64,000 nucleotides of DNA from Vulcanimicrobiota bacterium (GCA_013036095.1 JAAXCW010000003.1:248001-312000); one strand, 5' to 3'; shown: positions 41,871 to 54,172, counted from the stretch's first letter. The notes: generated from the sequence alone by a model not told the origin. Made by a program: numbers and translations.

Positions 41871-42655
41871 TCGACTTTCACTCGCACACCTGCCAGAGCG
41901 ACGGCACCCTCTCACCCTCCGAGCTTCGTGACTTCATGCGCACGCGGGGCGTGCAGATTTTCGCGATCACCGATCACGATACGCTGGCCGCGTTCGACCG
42001 GCTCGAGCCCTTGCCCGGTCATCGCGTGGTGACCGGCATCGAAATCAACGCCGCGTATGCCGGCGGTGAAGTGCACATCCTGGGATATGGATTGCAGACC
42101 GGTCCGTCACCGCTGAGTGCCGTCATCGAAGCGAACCGGGAAGCGCGCCGGGTGCGCGTGGGACAGATCGTCACGCAGCTGCGTGAAGCCGGTCACGACA
42201 TCAGCTTCGCCGACGTGGAAGCGGAGGCCGCACCCAACGCGACGTTAGGGCGCCCGCACGTGGGCAAGGCGCTCATTCGCAAAGGCATTGTCTCCGACAT
42301 CGAGTCAGCGTTTCGCGGATTTTTGCGCGGCGGCACGGCGGGTTATGTGCCCTCGACTCACATCACGCCGCATCAAGCGGTCGATGCGATTCTCGCGGCG
42401 GGCGGCATTCCGGTGCTCGCGCACCCCGGACGTTTGCGCGACGAGTCGATCATCGGAGAATTGGCGCAGCGCGGCCTGCGCGGCTTGGAGGTGTTTTATC
42501 CGACGCACGACGCCAACTTGCGGCATCACTTTCGCGGAATTGCTCAGCAATACGGTTTAGTGATGACGGGCGGTTCTGATTTTCACGACATTCGCTACAA
42601 TACGCACGGCGTCGGCATGGAAGTGGCGGAAGAGGATATCCGCCCGTTTCTCGAT

Positions 42656-42670
<15 letters not shown>
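41771..42670 (+). CDS. PHP-domain phosphoesterase (start unresolved)
   Basis: The PHP domain begins near 41865: VDFHSHTCQSDGTLSP, ITDHDTLAAF, HILGYGL, VLAHPGR and TGGSDFHD supply the metal ligands. This matches the RNase AM / 5'-3' exoribonuclease and 3',5'-nucleotide-bisphosphatase group (YciV-like). The only standard start in frame is GTG 41771, inside spoVS, giving an unlikely Arg-rich leader; a non-canonical start near 41850 is more natural. The 3' end overlaps the convergent cyclodeaminase by 15 nt. Confidence 0.85.
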
Positions 42671-44554
<1,884 letters not shown>

Positions 44555-44555
44555 G

Positions 44556-45788
44556 ATGGCATTCCGGCGTCTTTTCACCAGCGAGTCGGTGACCGAGGGT
44601 CATCCCGACAAGGTCGCGGATCAAATTTCGGATGCGGTGCTCGATGCGATCCTCAAAGAGGATCCGCAAGGGCGCGTCGCCTGCGAGACATTTGCCATCA
44701 CCGGACAGATCCACATCGCCGGCGAGATCACGACCAACACCTACATCGATATTCCGCGCATCGTCCGCCAGGTGATACAAGACATCGGCTATACCAAATC
44801 GGCCGTGGGTTTCGACGCGGAGACCTGCGGCGTCAGCGTTTCGATCGACGAGCAGTCGGCCGATATCGCGCTTGGTGTCGACAACTCGCTCGAGGCCAAG
44901 GCCGGCGAGCATCCCGACGACCGCTACGAACGCCTGGGTGCCGGCGATCAAGGTATGATGTTTGGGTACGCGTGCCGCGACACCGAGGAATTGATGCCGC
45001 TGCCGATCGTGCTGGCCCATAATTTGGTCCGGCATCTCACGGCGCTGCGCAAGAACGGCGATATTCCTTATCTTCGCCCCGATGGCAAATCACAAGTGAC
45101 CGTCGAGTATGACGGAGACAAACCGGTGCGCATCGAGGCGGTCGTCGTTTCGACGCAGCACGATCCGGATATCGCGCTCGAAACGATCCGCAGCGAGATC
45201 ACCGAGAAGGTGATCAACCACGTCATTCCGGCTTCGCTGCGCGACAAGAACACGCGCATCTACGTCAATCCGACCGGCCGATTCGTCATCGGCGGTCCGA
45301 AAGGCGACGCTGGTTTGACCGGGCGCAAGATCATTGCCGATACGTACGGCGGGATGGCGCGGCACGGGGGCGGCGCATTTTCAGGAAAAGATCCCACGAA
45401 GGTCGACCGTTCCGGTGCATATGCGGCGCGCCACGTTGCAAAAAATGTGGTCGCGGCCGGGCTGGCGGATCGCTGCGAGGTGCAGGTCGCTTATGCGATC
45501 GGCGTCGCGCGTCCGATGAACGTTTCGGTCGAGACGTTCGGCACCGCAAAGATTCCCGAAGACCGGATCGCGGAGATCGTCGCAAAGACCTTCGACTTGC
45601 GTCCGGCAGCCATTATCGACCGCCTCGACTTACGCCGTCCCATATACAGGCAGACGGCTGCTTACGGACATTTCGGACGCCCCGATTTGGATCTGCCGTG
45701 GGAAAAGCTCGACAAGGTCGAGGCGCTCCGCGCGGCGTCAGGCCTGAGCGCCGACGCGCTCAAAGTCCCCGATTTCGCCAAGCATTGA
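44556..45788 (+). CDS. metK: S-adenosylmethionine synthase
   Basis: 410 aa from ATG 44556, one base after the ahcY stop. Signature sites: [30 protein letters not shown] (ATP), [18 protein letters not shown] and [19 protein letters not shown]. Makes SAM from methionine and ATP. Co-transcription with ahcY couples SAM synthesis to removal of its by-product. Confidence 0.98.
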   Translation: MAFRRLFTSESVTEGHPDKVADQISDAVLDAILKEDPQGRVACETFAITGQIHIAGEITTNTYIDIPRIVRQVIQDIGYTKSAVGFDAETCGVSVSIDEQSADIALGVDNSLEAKAGEHPDDRYERLGAGDQGMMFGYACRDTEELMPLPIVLAHNLVRHLTALRKNGDIPYLRPDGKSQVTVEYDGDKPVRIEAVVVSTQHDPDIALETIRSEITEKVINHVIPASLRDKNTRIYVNPTGRFVIGGPKGDAGLTGRKIIADTYGGMARHGGGAFSGKDPTKVDRSGAYAARHVAKNVVAAGLADRCEVQVAYAIGVARPMNVSVETFGTAKIPEDRIAEIVAKTFDLRPAAIIDRLDLRRPIYRQTAAYGHFGRPDLDLPWEKLDKVEALRAASGLSADALKVPDFAKH

Positions 45789-45845
45789 ACTCCCTGCGGT
45801 GCTGTGACGTTACTTCTTAAAACGCTGCCAGCCAAAGGAGACCGC

Positions 45846-46442
45846 ATGAACTGCTCCAGCAAAATCGCGGCCGTCGCGATGCTCGTGGCCTTCGCTGCGC
45901 CGTCGTTCGCGTTCGCGCAAACGACCGTCACGCTTGCCAAGGGCGACAACGTAAATCTTTCGATGCAGAGCACGCTCGACACGGGCACGGCCTATGTCGG
46001 CGAGCGCTTCGCGGCGCGCGTCGTTCCGCCGTATCCCGAAGGCGACACCGATTTGGCCAATGCCGTCGCGAGCGGCGAAGTCGTCAAAGTGACTCCGGCC
46101 GGCCAAGGGCGCAATCCCGAGTTGCTTCTGAGCTTCTCGACGATCACGCTGGCAAACGGTTCGAGCTATCCGATCAATGCTGAAGTGACGGGCGCGGGCA
46201 CGACGCAGCAGCAGAAGAGCGGCGGCCACACCGTGCTAACGACGATCGGCGGATTAATTGCCGGCAACATCATCGGCAAGACGATCTTTCACGCCGCGAC
46301 CGGAATCGGCGGTCTGATCGGCGCTGCCGGCGGATTCCTGATCGGCCAAAACAAGAAATCCAACCTGACGCTCTCGCCCGGGGCGAATATCCAGCTGACG
46401 CTCACGCGTCCCTTGCTGGTCCGCCGCCAAGCGGGGCCCTAA
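45846..46442 (+). CDS. Exported protein of unknown function
   Basis: 198 aa from ATG 45846 (AAAGGAG upstream). Signal peptide ends at FAFAQ (~residue 25). The mature part opens with strands (VTLAKGDNVNLSMQSTLDTG, YVGERFAARVVPP) and has two glycine-rich hydrophobic segments near the C-terminus (TTIGGLIAGNIIGKTIFHAA; GLIGAAGGFLIGQ), like glycine-zipper outer-membrane proteins. Not recognised further. Confidence 0.65.
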   Translation: MNCSSKIAAVAMLVAFAAPSFAFAQTTVTLAKGDNVNLSMQSTLDTGTAYVGERFAARVVPPYPEGDTDLANAVASGEVVKVTPAGQGRNPELLLSFSTITLANGSSYPINAEVTGAGTTQQQKSGGHTVLTTIGGLIAGNIIGKTIFHAATGIGGLIGAAGGFLIGQNKKSNLTLSPGANIQLTLTRPLLVRRQAGP

Positions 46443-46470
46443 CGAGTTAACGAACACCCGTGAGTGCAGA

Positions 46471-46501
46471 GCGGCGCCCGGAAACGGGTGCCGCTTTCGT
46501 T
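46471..46501 (+). terminator. Hairpin terminator before tRNA-Asn
   Basis: GCGGCGCCCG-GAAA-CGGGTGCCGC with a GNRA-type loop, followed by TTTCGTT. 28 nt after the preceding stop. Confidence 0.75.
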
Positions 46502-46524
46502 AGCGGAGAACAGGCCGAGCGCAG

Positions 46525-46600
46525 TCCGGATTAGCTCAGTTGGTAGAGCAGCTGACTGTTAATCAGCGGGTCGTTGGTTCGAGTCCAACATCCGGAGCCA
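46525..46600 (+). tRNA. tRNA-Asn(GUU), CCA encoded
   Basis: Acceptor TCCGGAT/ATCCGGA, D-arm AGCTCAGTTGGTAGAGCA, anticodon loop CTGTTAA (anticodon GUU), variable AGCGGGTCGT region, T-arm GTTGG-TTCGAGT-CCAAC, discriminator G and encoded CCA. Its 3' 45 bp recur exactly at 58710-58754, marking it as an integration site. Confidence 0.96.
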
Positions 46601-46603
46601 TGT

Positions 46604-46638
46604 AAAAGCCCGCCAAGCTTAGCGTTTGGCGGGCTTTC
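46604..46638 (+). terminator. Terminator after tRNA-Asn
   Basis: AAAAGCCCGCCAA, loop GCTTAGCG, TTTGGCGGGCTTT. Begins 4 nt after the tRNA CCA. Confidence 0.8.
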
Positions 46639-47030
46639 CATTTACGACGACGTTGCGTCGCACGATCTTCGAGCTGGCTCCGAACGAATTGTGCCTGAGC
46701 CGCTGACTAGCGCGCCGTTCGGCGCAAGTATGCCTGGTTTGTATTCTAGCGTGAGGCAGCTGCTGAGGTTAGCGGCTTCTTCGCGGTGAATGGAAAGCCG
46801 CTATCCTGAGCCCCAGGCGAGGAAGGGAAGATCGGTGCCCAGCGTCCTACTGGCGTTCCCCCTATGGCGTGGCACTATATAGTAAGGAGGGGACAATAGG
46901 CCAAAATGTTCGCCCCTTCCCAATGTTCCTGGCGTTGACATCTACTAACACTCGCCCTGGGGACTGAGCGAAACGATCAGGACGGTCTAACGGATGTAGC
47001 GCATGTGGCTTCCCTCATGGATCTGACAGA
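46639..47030. other. Gene-free stretch at the left end of the island
   Basis: I see no supported gene. It holds a degenerate CTATCCTGAGCC...GGAAGGGA string (around 46802) reminiscent of the 42-bp repeat family and a GGGGACAA...TTCGCCCC imperfect inverted repeat (46892-46917). Confidence 0.4.
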
Positions 47031-47906
47031 TCAAGGCTCGCGAATCAACGAGTTACTTGTCCCCGCATTGAACGCGCCTTTGCCGGCGGGGATACCTTCA
47101 AATGAAATGTCGATCCAATCGAACCAATGACGAATTGGACGCTCGCTGATTTCGTGCGCGATATAAAGCGCACCATCGACATGTTGGAACGTGACTGTCC
47201 ACGGTACGCTGGAGGTTCCGGCGTCCATAAAGTTTCCGTCTGTGCGCAATCGGTCGGTTGCGAAAGTCTTCCGATCGACCCATACGTCGCGCAATCGATA
47301 TTTGCGCGGATCGCGAGTTGGAATGAGAGATAAGTGATAGTCGGGATGATCACCGACCTGCTCGATTCCAATGAGCGTGATCTTATACGCGGATGAAGAG
47401 GAGAAAACGTGTGCGATGGTTTTCGGATACTGCTGCTCCAATTGCGCGATCTTATCCGGCGCCGGATCGTGGTATTCGGCTCGGATTTCGGCCACGAGTT
47501 CCGCTGGCGTGAGCGCTTCCGGTGGAACGTACTCGGCGATGCCAAACGAATAATTCGGAGCCAAGACCGGCACGCCGACCAAATCGCCGTTCGTTCCGGT
47601 ACCTTCATTCGGGCCGCCGATATGTCCGATGTGCACGAGGATCGAGACATCGAAGCCCGGCGGCGGCCGATAAGGGTGCGCGCGCTCCTCGACGCTGATT
47701 GGATCGACGGCAACGTTATTGGATATCGCCAACCAACGCGAGAGGTAGTGTCGCTGCTCAGGTTTTTGTCGCCTAAGCGTCTCGACATGAACAACATAAT
47801 TCACAGAGGATGGGTAGTGTTGGGATTGCCAAGCCCGCTCCGCTCGTTCGAAGACCCAGTAGGGGTTAACACCCAAAGTGACGAGCATCAGCAACGCAAG
47901 CTTCAT
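47031..47906 (-). CDS. Exported protein, possibly LolA/RseB-fold
   Basis: 291 aa. Short hydrophobic N-terminus (MKLALLMLVTLGVNPYWVFE) as signal peptide, then a domain with strands and the segments SVNYVVHVETL and VWVDRKTFATDRLRTDGNF, which recall LolA-like lipoprotein-carrier folds. The likeness is weak. Divergent from the sigma factor gene; a lone minus-strand gene in the island. Confidence 0.55.
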   Translation of the reverse strand: MKLALLMLVTLGVNPYWVFERAERAWQSQHYPSSVNYVVHVETLRRQKPEQRHYLSRWLAISNNVAVDPISVEERAHPYRPPPGFDVSILVHIGHIGGPNEGTGTNGDLVGVPVLAPNYSFGIAEYVPPEALTPAELVAEIRAEYHDPAPDKIAQLEQQYPKTIAHVFSSSSAYKITLIGIEQVGDHPDYHLSLIPTRDPRKYRLRDVWVDRKTFATDRLRTDGNFMDAGTSSVPWTVTFQHVDGALYIAHEISERPIRHWFDWIDISFEGIPAGKGAFNAGTSNSLIREP

Positions 47907-48044
47907 GCCGTTCCCCTTCCCAAAGGAGCCCTTGGGGACCCTTCGCCGCGGCGGTCGAAGCGGCTAAGAATCGTGTTTCCGCAAGATCCCAACACTTTAC
48001 CGGGTTAGGCTCCTCTCTTTGCCAAACAGACGAAGCGAGGGGCT

Positions 48045-48578
48045 ATGAGGTTGCTCGTACCGCCAGAGATCATCGAAGCGGCACGCGATGCGCAAGCGCC
48101 AGCGGTAGAAGAGCTTCTGCGCGTGGTCTGGCCACACGCCTTCCGCATCGCACGCTCAATTATCGGGGACGACGCCCTCGCGCAAGATGCAGCGCAGGAG
48201 GCTTCTGCGATAATTTATCGCGATATTCCACGCCTGCGCTCTGTGGATGCCTTTCGCGCATGGGTGTATCGAATCGCGACCCGGGAAGCTGTACGCGTCG
48301 CAAAGCGCCATGCTGCATATGTCAGCCAATCTGTGGCCGAGCCCGAAACTGATGTTGATGCACGACTGGACATCTTACGGGCCTTAGGGCACTTGTCAGT
48401 CGATTTGCGCGTTGCCGTCGTTCTTCACTATTACGCTCACCTAAACAGCGCTGAAATCGGCGCCGCGCTGGGAGTTCCAAGCGCGACGGTACGTTTTCGG
48501 ATCGCGCTTGCGCGCAAGCGATTACAAAAGCTGCTTCGACCCGAGCCTTCTGGCGCGATCGCGGAGGCATCTTCATGA
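48045..48578 (+). CDS. ECF-type sigma factor, island-borne
   Basis: 177 aa. Sigma-2 region: WPHAFRIARSIIGDDALAQD, AFRAWVYRIATREAVRVAKR; sigma-4 helix-turn-helix: LNSAEIGAALGVPSATVRFR then IALARKRLQKLL. The next gene overlaps it by ATGA and encodes a membrane protein, probably its anti-sigma factor. It may direct the exported-protein genes that follow. Confidence 0.88.
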   Translation: MRLLVPPEIIEAARDAQAPAVEELLRVVWPHAFRIARSIIGDDALAQDAAQEASAIIYRDIPRLRSVDAFRAWVYRIATREAVRVAKRHAAYVSQSVAEPETDVDARLDILRALGHLSVDLRVAVVLHYYAHLNSAEIGAALGVPSATVRFRIALARKRLQKLLRPEPSGAIAEASS

Positions 48579-49198
48579 AACCGGAAATCCTGAGCAACCT
48601 CGAATCAGCGGTGGACGCCTTGCCCGTGCCGGCATTCGACTTTGCAGCCATTCAAGCGCAGGTCGGTCGCCTGGCGAACCGCTCAGTTGTCAGACGGAGA
48701 ACCCTGATCACCGGAAGCGCTTTGATTATCGTATTGTCGGCCTTAGCAGCGGCAGCTAGCTATTTCACGCATCTCAACGTTGGTCATCGCTTTGGCACGT
48801 GGCAAGTTTATGGGCCGCGAGTGGCGATAAACTTGCATCCAACGCAGAAAACGTTAGACCAACTTGCCCGCAACGCGCCGTATCGCGTCATCTGGCCGAG
48901 CGCACTTCCCAAAGGAACCAGGCTGCGCATGGCCGGCAGCATGGCATCGGAGTTGATGATACTCGGCTACGATTGTGCTCACACAGGAATATTGCGATTC
49001 GCTATCATTCCGCACAGTTCGGACGCAATAAACCCCAAGCTGCGAATGTGGCTTTCCAGTCTGAAAGTTAAACAGGGAATAAATCAGGATTGGCAAGTCG
49101 CTGAGGAACGGGTTCACGTACAAACGAATTGCCTCACTAACAGCCAGATACAAACAATCCGGTCGGCCATGCTGCGGAACGCAAAGCGGTTACCTTAA
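48575..49198 (+). CDS. Membrane protein, probable anti-sigma factor
   Basis: 207 aa. Cytoplasmic part (~55 residues) without a zinc motif, one membrane helix (TLITGSALIIVLSALAAAAS, about 43-62), then an outer domain with two Cys (YDCAHTG, QTNCLTN). The ATGA overlap with the sigma factor and the topology suggest anti-sigma activity; the class is not recognisable. Confidence 0.6.
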   Translation: MKPEILSNLESAVDALPVPAFDFAAIQAQVGRLANRSVVRRRTLITGSALIIVLSALAAAASYFTHLNVGHRFGTWQVYGPRVAINLHPTQKTLDQLARNAPYRVIWPSALPKGTRLRMAGSMASELMILGYDCAHTGILRFAIIPHSSDAINPKLRMWLSSLKVKQGINQDWQVAEERVHVQTNCLTNSQIQTIRSAMLRNAKRLP

Positions 49199-49360
49199 GA
49201 GACGCCCAAGGGCCCTAATGTGTTGACAGAAACTGCGCAACGAGATGGAGCGCATTGGAAACAAACCTCCACAGAACCGATGAATGCTGAGAACCACGTC
49301 CTTTATTACGTGGCAGTTTTTCGGTCGAGGATGGCCGTGCGTAACCTCGAAGGATTACGG

Positions 49361-51829
49361 ATGCGGCCTCGGGTGGCGCTTGTTTCCTTGCTCTTGCCGT
49401 TGGTCGCGGTCTTCTTTCTCAACGTGAAAGCGGCGGCGCAAACGGATAGTCAAAACCAAACGGGCACGCTCATCGTCACCATTACCGATGCGGCTACAGG
49501 TAAGCCCGTTGACAACGCAGACGTTTACTTGCTTGGCAGCGAGTCTCCAACGGCGTCGCTGAGCGATGCTAGCGGGCTGGCCGTTTTTGCCGGTTTGGCT
49601 CCAGCCTATTACCGCGTGCGCGTGGAGGCGGACGGCTACGCCCCCACACGAACGGCCGATCTCGACTTGAGTCCCGGGCAAAAAATCGCAATCATTGTGA
49701 AATTAGCGCGCAATGCTTCCGCGCTCAAAACCATCGCGTCAGTCGTTGCACATAGATCGGACGTTTTTGTGGTCGACGTCACCAGCGAAAGCGCGCAGCG
49801 AATGGTGTCGCAAAATTTGGCCGATGCGCTCGATAAGCTCGCTGGCGTAAGTGTCTCCAACGAACTCTATGGCCCGAATTCCTCATTCAGCATCGCCTTG
49901 CGGGGCGCAGATCCCAGCCAAACGGGCTACCAAATCAACGGCGTCCAGGTGACCGGCAACGCCGCGCAGACGGCCGGCGTACTGCAAGACCTATTTACGG
50001 GAGCATCGATAAGCTTTGCACCAAGCGCGCTCGGGCCGGCGGGGACAGTCAATTTCTTCACGTTGCAGCCGTCGAGACTCTGGAGCTACAGTTTTTTGGG
50101 AAGCCTGGGGAATTACGGGCTTACGACCGGCTCTTGGAACGTCTCTGGCGGCATCGGCAAAATGATGCTCGCGCTGCAGCACAGCGCCTCCGGTGGTGAT
50201 TCGCCGTTGGAGGGGCTCTTTTATGAGGACCAAACCGGCAATGCATACCAGCACACCGGCGGCTATGTTCGCAACAGCAATCTTTTTACTATTTCCACAC
50301 CGATTTCGTCCGTTTCCACCATCCGCTATACCATAACGCAGGGTCTATCCAGCTCGACGTACATTTGCGCGAGCGCCACGGCGCTGCTGCCATGCAGCAG
50401 TGGCCCAGACAGTACGTCGGCTACGTCGACGACCAGCCAAAGCTTCAATTTCGGATCGCTTCTGGGGCATTGGATCTACAATCTGAACGCCAACTATTCA
50501 GTGAACCGCAACCAGCAAGCCGAGCCAAACCGCGCGGTAAACGGCATGCTTGTCCCATTGGTTTCAAGCGGCGCAAACAGCTCGCTCAACCTGTCCAGTT
50601 CCTTGAACAAGCTGGTCCGGCGCCATACAATATCGGCGAGCATCTCCGGGAGTGCCGATAGCGCCGCCTATACTTCCACGTACAACGCCACCCAGAGCGT
50701 CCAGAATGCCGTGGCTTATCGCACTTTTTCGGCCGAGTTGAGTGATGCGGTGAAAGCCAGCGACAAGCTCACGATGCAATACTCGCTCTCGCATTCTAGC
50801 GGAACGGGCACGGGGAGCACCATCGAGGCGTCCAGCTCGGCGAACTGGCGACCGCAATCAGCGGATAGCTTCAACCTTGGAATTGGCGTCGGTAGCTCCA
50901 ATCCCGGCCCCAGCATTGCACGCGCCATCGGTGATCCACTCACCGCGCAATACGATTGCTTCAACGGATCGGTCTTTGTCCTCGGACCCAACGACCGGCC
51001 CACGCACCAGACGTCGTTGAACTATAACTTGGGCTGGAATCATGTCATCAAGAAAGATTCGTTTACGCTTCAAGCTTTCCGCACGGATTTGGGCGGACAG
51101 GCGATTCAGGGCGCCGTTCCGATCGCCGGCGAACCACCGGACATTTTCCCAAACGATTCTTTAGCGCAGTATCTGGCTGATCTGCAGAACACTTGGGCGC
51201 AACCCACCGTTTGCGGCTCGACGCCTTTTGATCCCACGCATGTCTACGTGACGCAATTGGTTTCAGGTGAGACGCGAATAACCCAAGGGTTCACGATATC
51301 CGGAAGGATCTCGCTCGGTAAGATCGCTCTGCTTCTACCATCGTATGCGATCACAAACTCATACTACTCGACGCTCGATCCGCGGTTGTTACTTCCGGGC
51401 AGCTACTACGGGCTCGGGGTTCAGGTTCCACGCGTCCCCGTGGCTAGGGCAGGGCTGATCGTCCAAAGCGCTGCGCAGCATTCACGGGTTGGCTGGTACC
51501 TCAATGCCCAGTACACTTCAGCGAATAATCCGGCCAATCAGCCGGCGTACACGATCTACAATGCAAGCTTGGTCTTTCAGGCCACGCGAGGAAATTTGGT
51601 ATTCTTTGCAGGCAATATTTTCGGAGCGCACACGGGCCTGTTTACCACCTATCAGGGTATCGACCCGTTGCCCACGCAGGGCGGCGGCAGCTTTGCGCTT
51701 GCAACAACGCCCTTACAGCCGCGATCTTTTTCCATTCAGTACCAGATTCGCGGCCAACAACACGCCAAACCGCTTCCTGCATCGCCTAGTCCTGGTCTTT
51801 CGTCACCTCCTGCCAAGCCGCCACACTAA
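49361..51829 (+). CDS. TonB-dependent-receptor-like outer-membrane protein
   Basis: 822 aa from ATG 49361 (AAGGA 6 nt upstream, start of the signal peptide RVALVSLLLPLVAVFFLNV); a longer frame reaches 49220. A carboxypeptidase-regulatory-like domain (GTLIVTITDAATGKPVDNAD) precedes a plug-like domain (NLADALDKLAGVSVSNEL, then IALRGADPSQTGYQINGV). The rest is a beta-barrel with many Ser/Thr/Tyr strands, but the end (PLQPRSFSIQYQIRGQQ, then a Pro-rich tail) does not close on the usual aromatic residue. Ligand unknown. Confidence 0.82.
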   Translation: MRPRVALVSLLLPLVAVFFLNVKAAAQTDSQNQTGTLIVTITDAATGKPVDNADVYLLGSESPTASLSDASGLAVFAGLAPAYYRVRVEADGYAPTRTADLDLSPGQKIAIIVKLARNASALKTIASVVAHRSDVFVVDVTSESAQRMVSQNLADALDKLAGVSVSNELYGPNSSFSIALRGADPSQTGYQINGVQVTGNAAQTAGVLQDLFTGASISFAPSALGPAGTVNFFTLQPSRLWSYSFLGSLGNYGLTTGSWNVSGGIGKMMLALQHSASGGDSPLEGLFYEDQTGNAYQHTGGYVRNSNLFTISTPISSVSTIRYTITQGLSSSTYICASATALLPCSSGPDSTSATSTTSQSFNFGSLLGHWIYNLNANYSVNRNQQAEPNRAVNGMLVPLVSSGANSSLNLSSSLNKLVRRHTISASISGSADSAAYTSTYNATQSVQNAVAYRTFSAELSDAVKASDKLTMQYSLSHSSGTGTGSTIEASSSANWRPQSADSFNLGIGVGSSNPGPSIARAIGDPLTAQYDCFNGSVFVLGPNDRPTHQTSLNYNLGWNHVIKKDSFTLQAFRTDLGGQAIQGAVPIAGEPPDIFPNDSLAQYLADLQNTWAQPTVCGSTPFDPTHVYVTQLVSGETRITQGFTISGRISLGKIALLLPSYAITNSYYSTLDPRLLLPGSYYGLGVQVPRVPVARAGLIVQSAAQHSRVGWYLNAQYTSANNPANQPAYTIYNASLVFQATRGNLVFFAGNIFGAHTGLFTTYQGIDPLPTQGGGSFALATTPLQPRSFSIQYQIRGQQHAKPLPASPSPGLSSPPAKPPH

Positions 51830-51888
51830 TACCCGTGCTGTCATTCTGAGGTTGGTCACGACAATCCACTGATGAACGCTATAACGGC

Positions 51889-53361
51889 ATGAAACGCGCG
51901 GCATTGGCGTTCGCACTGCTGCTTACCAGCGCGGCGGGAGCGTCCGCCTTGCAATTCGTCGAGCCGCCTAAACCACCAACGATCATATTCCAGGCCCCTT
52001 CGCATGGAGCGCTTGTCGTCGCGCTGGCCGATGGCGAGGGTTCCTCGCGATCGGATCGCGTCCTGATTCGTTATGCGATCGAAGGCGACCCCATCGCGAG
52101 CGGCTTCATGCAGCCGCCGGGCGAGCTTGGAAGTCACCGAAAAAACGTGACAGACGAGCAGATCGAAGACGCCGTCGCACAACTTGAGGACGGCGGCATC
52201 GACCCCCGTCGCATCTCTGCGCAGAGGTACCGTCCGTGGGATCTCGGTGGATCGCCGCAGGCCGTTGTCGGGCTGGTCTCGGTCTCGCTCGAGAACACTA
52301 CCCCCAACCAAGTCGAACAGGTCTACGCCGCGATGAGCAGCCGGCGCAGCGGGGACGTCTACGCCGGAACGTGGCAGATATCGGCAAGTTGCGACAAATT
52401 GGTGGCAGAGTCTCGACGAACTGCAGACGAAAATGCGAAGGAGCAATCGCGCGTCGTCGCTTTAACCTTGGGATTGCAACCATCCGACGGATCGTTGCAG
52501 CGAGTATATCGATCAGTTGATCCCAACGCTGGCGTGCGTTGGGCGACCGACATACGAGCCGCCACGTGCGCATTCCCGACGCTTCCAATTAACACATACT
52601 ACATTCCCATGCCATCGAGTCTTGCTTCGGCGCAAGTTGCGTCGCTTTCGATCTCCGCGTACCACGCCGCTCCGTCAGCACTTCCGCGCGAAGCAGTGCC
52701 AAAGCCGATGGCGCAAGTGGTCGATTTTTACGGCAGCGGCGATTACGACGGTAACAACGTCGTTTCGATCGATCCGGCGCAGCGTACGCCCATCATCCTT
52801 ACACAAGCACACCCTGCGGTGATGCTTGAACGCGCCGACGCCTGGCTCGTCACGCTCGTGTCCGTTGGGCGGGATCCGAGCATTTCCCATATCCTTCAAG
52901 CGAGCGGCATTCCGGATAGCGACGTTTTCGAGCGCGTGGATCCACAATCGTCGGCGCAAATCACACAGGTTCGTTTCAGGTCTATGACGCGCGCCCAGAT
53001 TTCGGAGCGCCTAGCAGCTTTGCGCGCAGCTTCCGAGCATGCACAGGCCGGCCTGACCGCCACCCACACGTTTGCATTCCTGAACTCGTGCAAGCAGGTA
53101 GAGAAATTCGCTTTACAACAGGCTGCTCTCCAAGCGAGGGCAAACGCGCGTTCAGCCGCAGCGGCTACGCAGAAGAGTTTGTCCGTGCCGGTCGCGGTAA
53201 TCACTGAGTTAGCCATCGGATCAATACGCTGCGGTCCGGTGCCGAAAGACGTTCGATCCATGGGGTACGCTCTCGCTTTGAACGCGAGCACGTCGGACGA
53301 TGCGCCCGATCAGGTCGGATCTCTTTTGCCCCGGGTCACGGTGATGTATGAGATACGCTAA
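51889..53361 (+). CDS. Exported protein with SIMPL/DUF541-like repeats
   Basis: 490 aa. Signal peptide to about residue 20 (LAFALLLTSAAGASA). The helix-rich pieces DENAKEQSRVVALTLGLQ and LQARANARSAAAATQKSLSV resemble the long helix of SIMPL domains, suggesting two copies; Cys residues appear near each (SASCDKL, LNSCKQ, SIRCGP). Not certain. The C-terminus overlaps the next gene by 14 nt. Confidence 0.5.
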   Translation: MKRAALAFALLLTSAAGASALQFVEPPKPPTIIFQAPSHGALVVALADGEGSSRSDRVLIRYAIEGDPIASGFMQPPGELGSHRKNVTDEQIEDAVAQLEDGGIDPRRISAQRYRPWDLGGSPQAVVGLVSVSLENTTPNQVEQVYAAMSSRRSGDVYAGTWQISASCDKLVAESRRTADENAKEQSRVVALTLGLQPSDGSLQRVYRSVDPNAGVRWATDIRAATCAFPTLPINTYYIPMPSSLASAQVASLSISAYHAAPSALPREAVPKPMAQVVDFYGSGDYDGNNVVSIDPAQRTPIILTQAHPAVMLERADAWLVTLVSVGRDPSISHILQASGIPDSDVFERVDPQSSAQITQVRFRSMTRAQISERLAALRAASEHAQAGLTATHTFAFLNSCKQVEKFALQQAALQARANARSAAAATQKSLSVPVAVITELAIGSIRCGPVPKDVRSMGYALALNASTSDDAPDQVGSLLPRVTVMYEIR

Positions 53362-54172
53362 CGGCGCGCTTCCCGCGATGCTGGCACTTACTGCCTGCGC
53401 CATCAGTGCGCACGCCCAATCGCCGTTCTTGAGAACTCCACGGGTTAAGATCCCGATTTCTACTCACGTGATCGACGTCGTCCCGACGCCATTGGCGCGT
53501 TCGCAGTACACCGACTCTTCAGATGTGACGCTCCCGCGCATCCGTGTTTTCGAAGCGAACGGAACGGCCAAAGCAACTGCAGCAGCCGACCTGACGTATT
53601 TTCACGTTGCGTTCGGCGCACGTGACATCCCAAGCACCACGTCGCCACGACCGATTACGGAAGATGATGCAAAGCCACTCCTCGACGGTCTCGCCGCGCA
53701 AGGCGTTGGTCGTCCGGCCATTCGTATTACCACGCGTGAAGACGCTTTTCAGCCACCTTGGCAAAGTGCGCGACCCGGATGGATCGACATCGCCTTCACG
53801 GTCCATCATCAGACCGGCGCGCAGCTGCGCCGGCTTGGCGAAATCATCCAGAAAGCGTCGGGCTATCCGACTTATCATGTCTTCAGCGACGCGATTCCGG
53901 CCGCGAAGAACTGCGATCACATCTTAGCGGCGGCCCGTTCATCGGCGTTTGCAAATGCGCAAAAGTTCGCATCGGAACAAGCCGCGGAATTACACCTGCA
54001 CCTCCGGAAGCTTCTAATCGTGCGCGAGGTGACTGTAAACGTGACACAGGGCCAGTGCGACTTCGAGGGTCCACACGGGCCGCCGCAGCTTGTCTATCGC
54101 AACGAAGAACCACCGGATCCGGGGATGGTCGTTGTGACAGCGCAGCTGCGCCTGATTTACATGACGTATTAG
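53348..54172 (+). CDS. Exported protein, SIMPL-like, partner of the upstream gene
   Basis: 274 aa with a signal peptide (GALPAMLALTACAISAHA). Helix SSAFANAQKFASEQAAELHL and the surrounding strands again resemble a SIMPL/DUF541 domain, so the two adjacent genes may be related in fold. Cys in NCDHIL and GQCDFE. Function unknown. Confidence 0.5.
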   Translation: MRYANGALPAMLALTACAISAHAQSPFLRTPRVKIPISTHVIDVVPTPLARSQYTDSSDVTLPRIRVFEANGTAKATAAADLTYFHVAFGARDIPSTTSPRPITEDDAKPLLDGLAAQGVGRPAIRITTREDAFQPPWQSARPGWIDIAFTVHHQTGAQLRRLGEIIQKASGYPTYHVFSDAIPAAKNCDHILAAARSSAFANAQKFASEQAAELHLHLRKLLIVREVTVNVTQGQCDFEGPHGPPQLVYRNEEPPDPGMVVVTAQLRLIYMTY

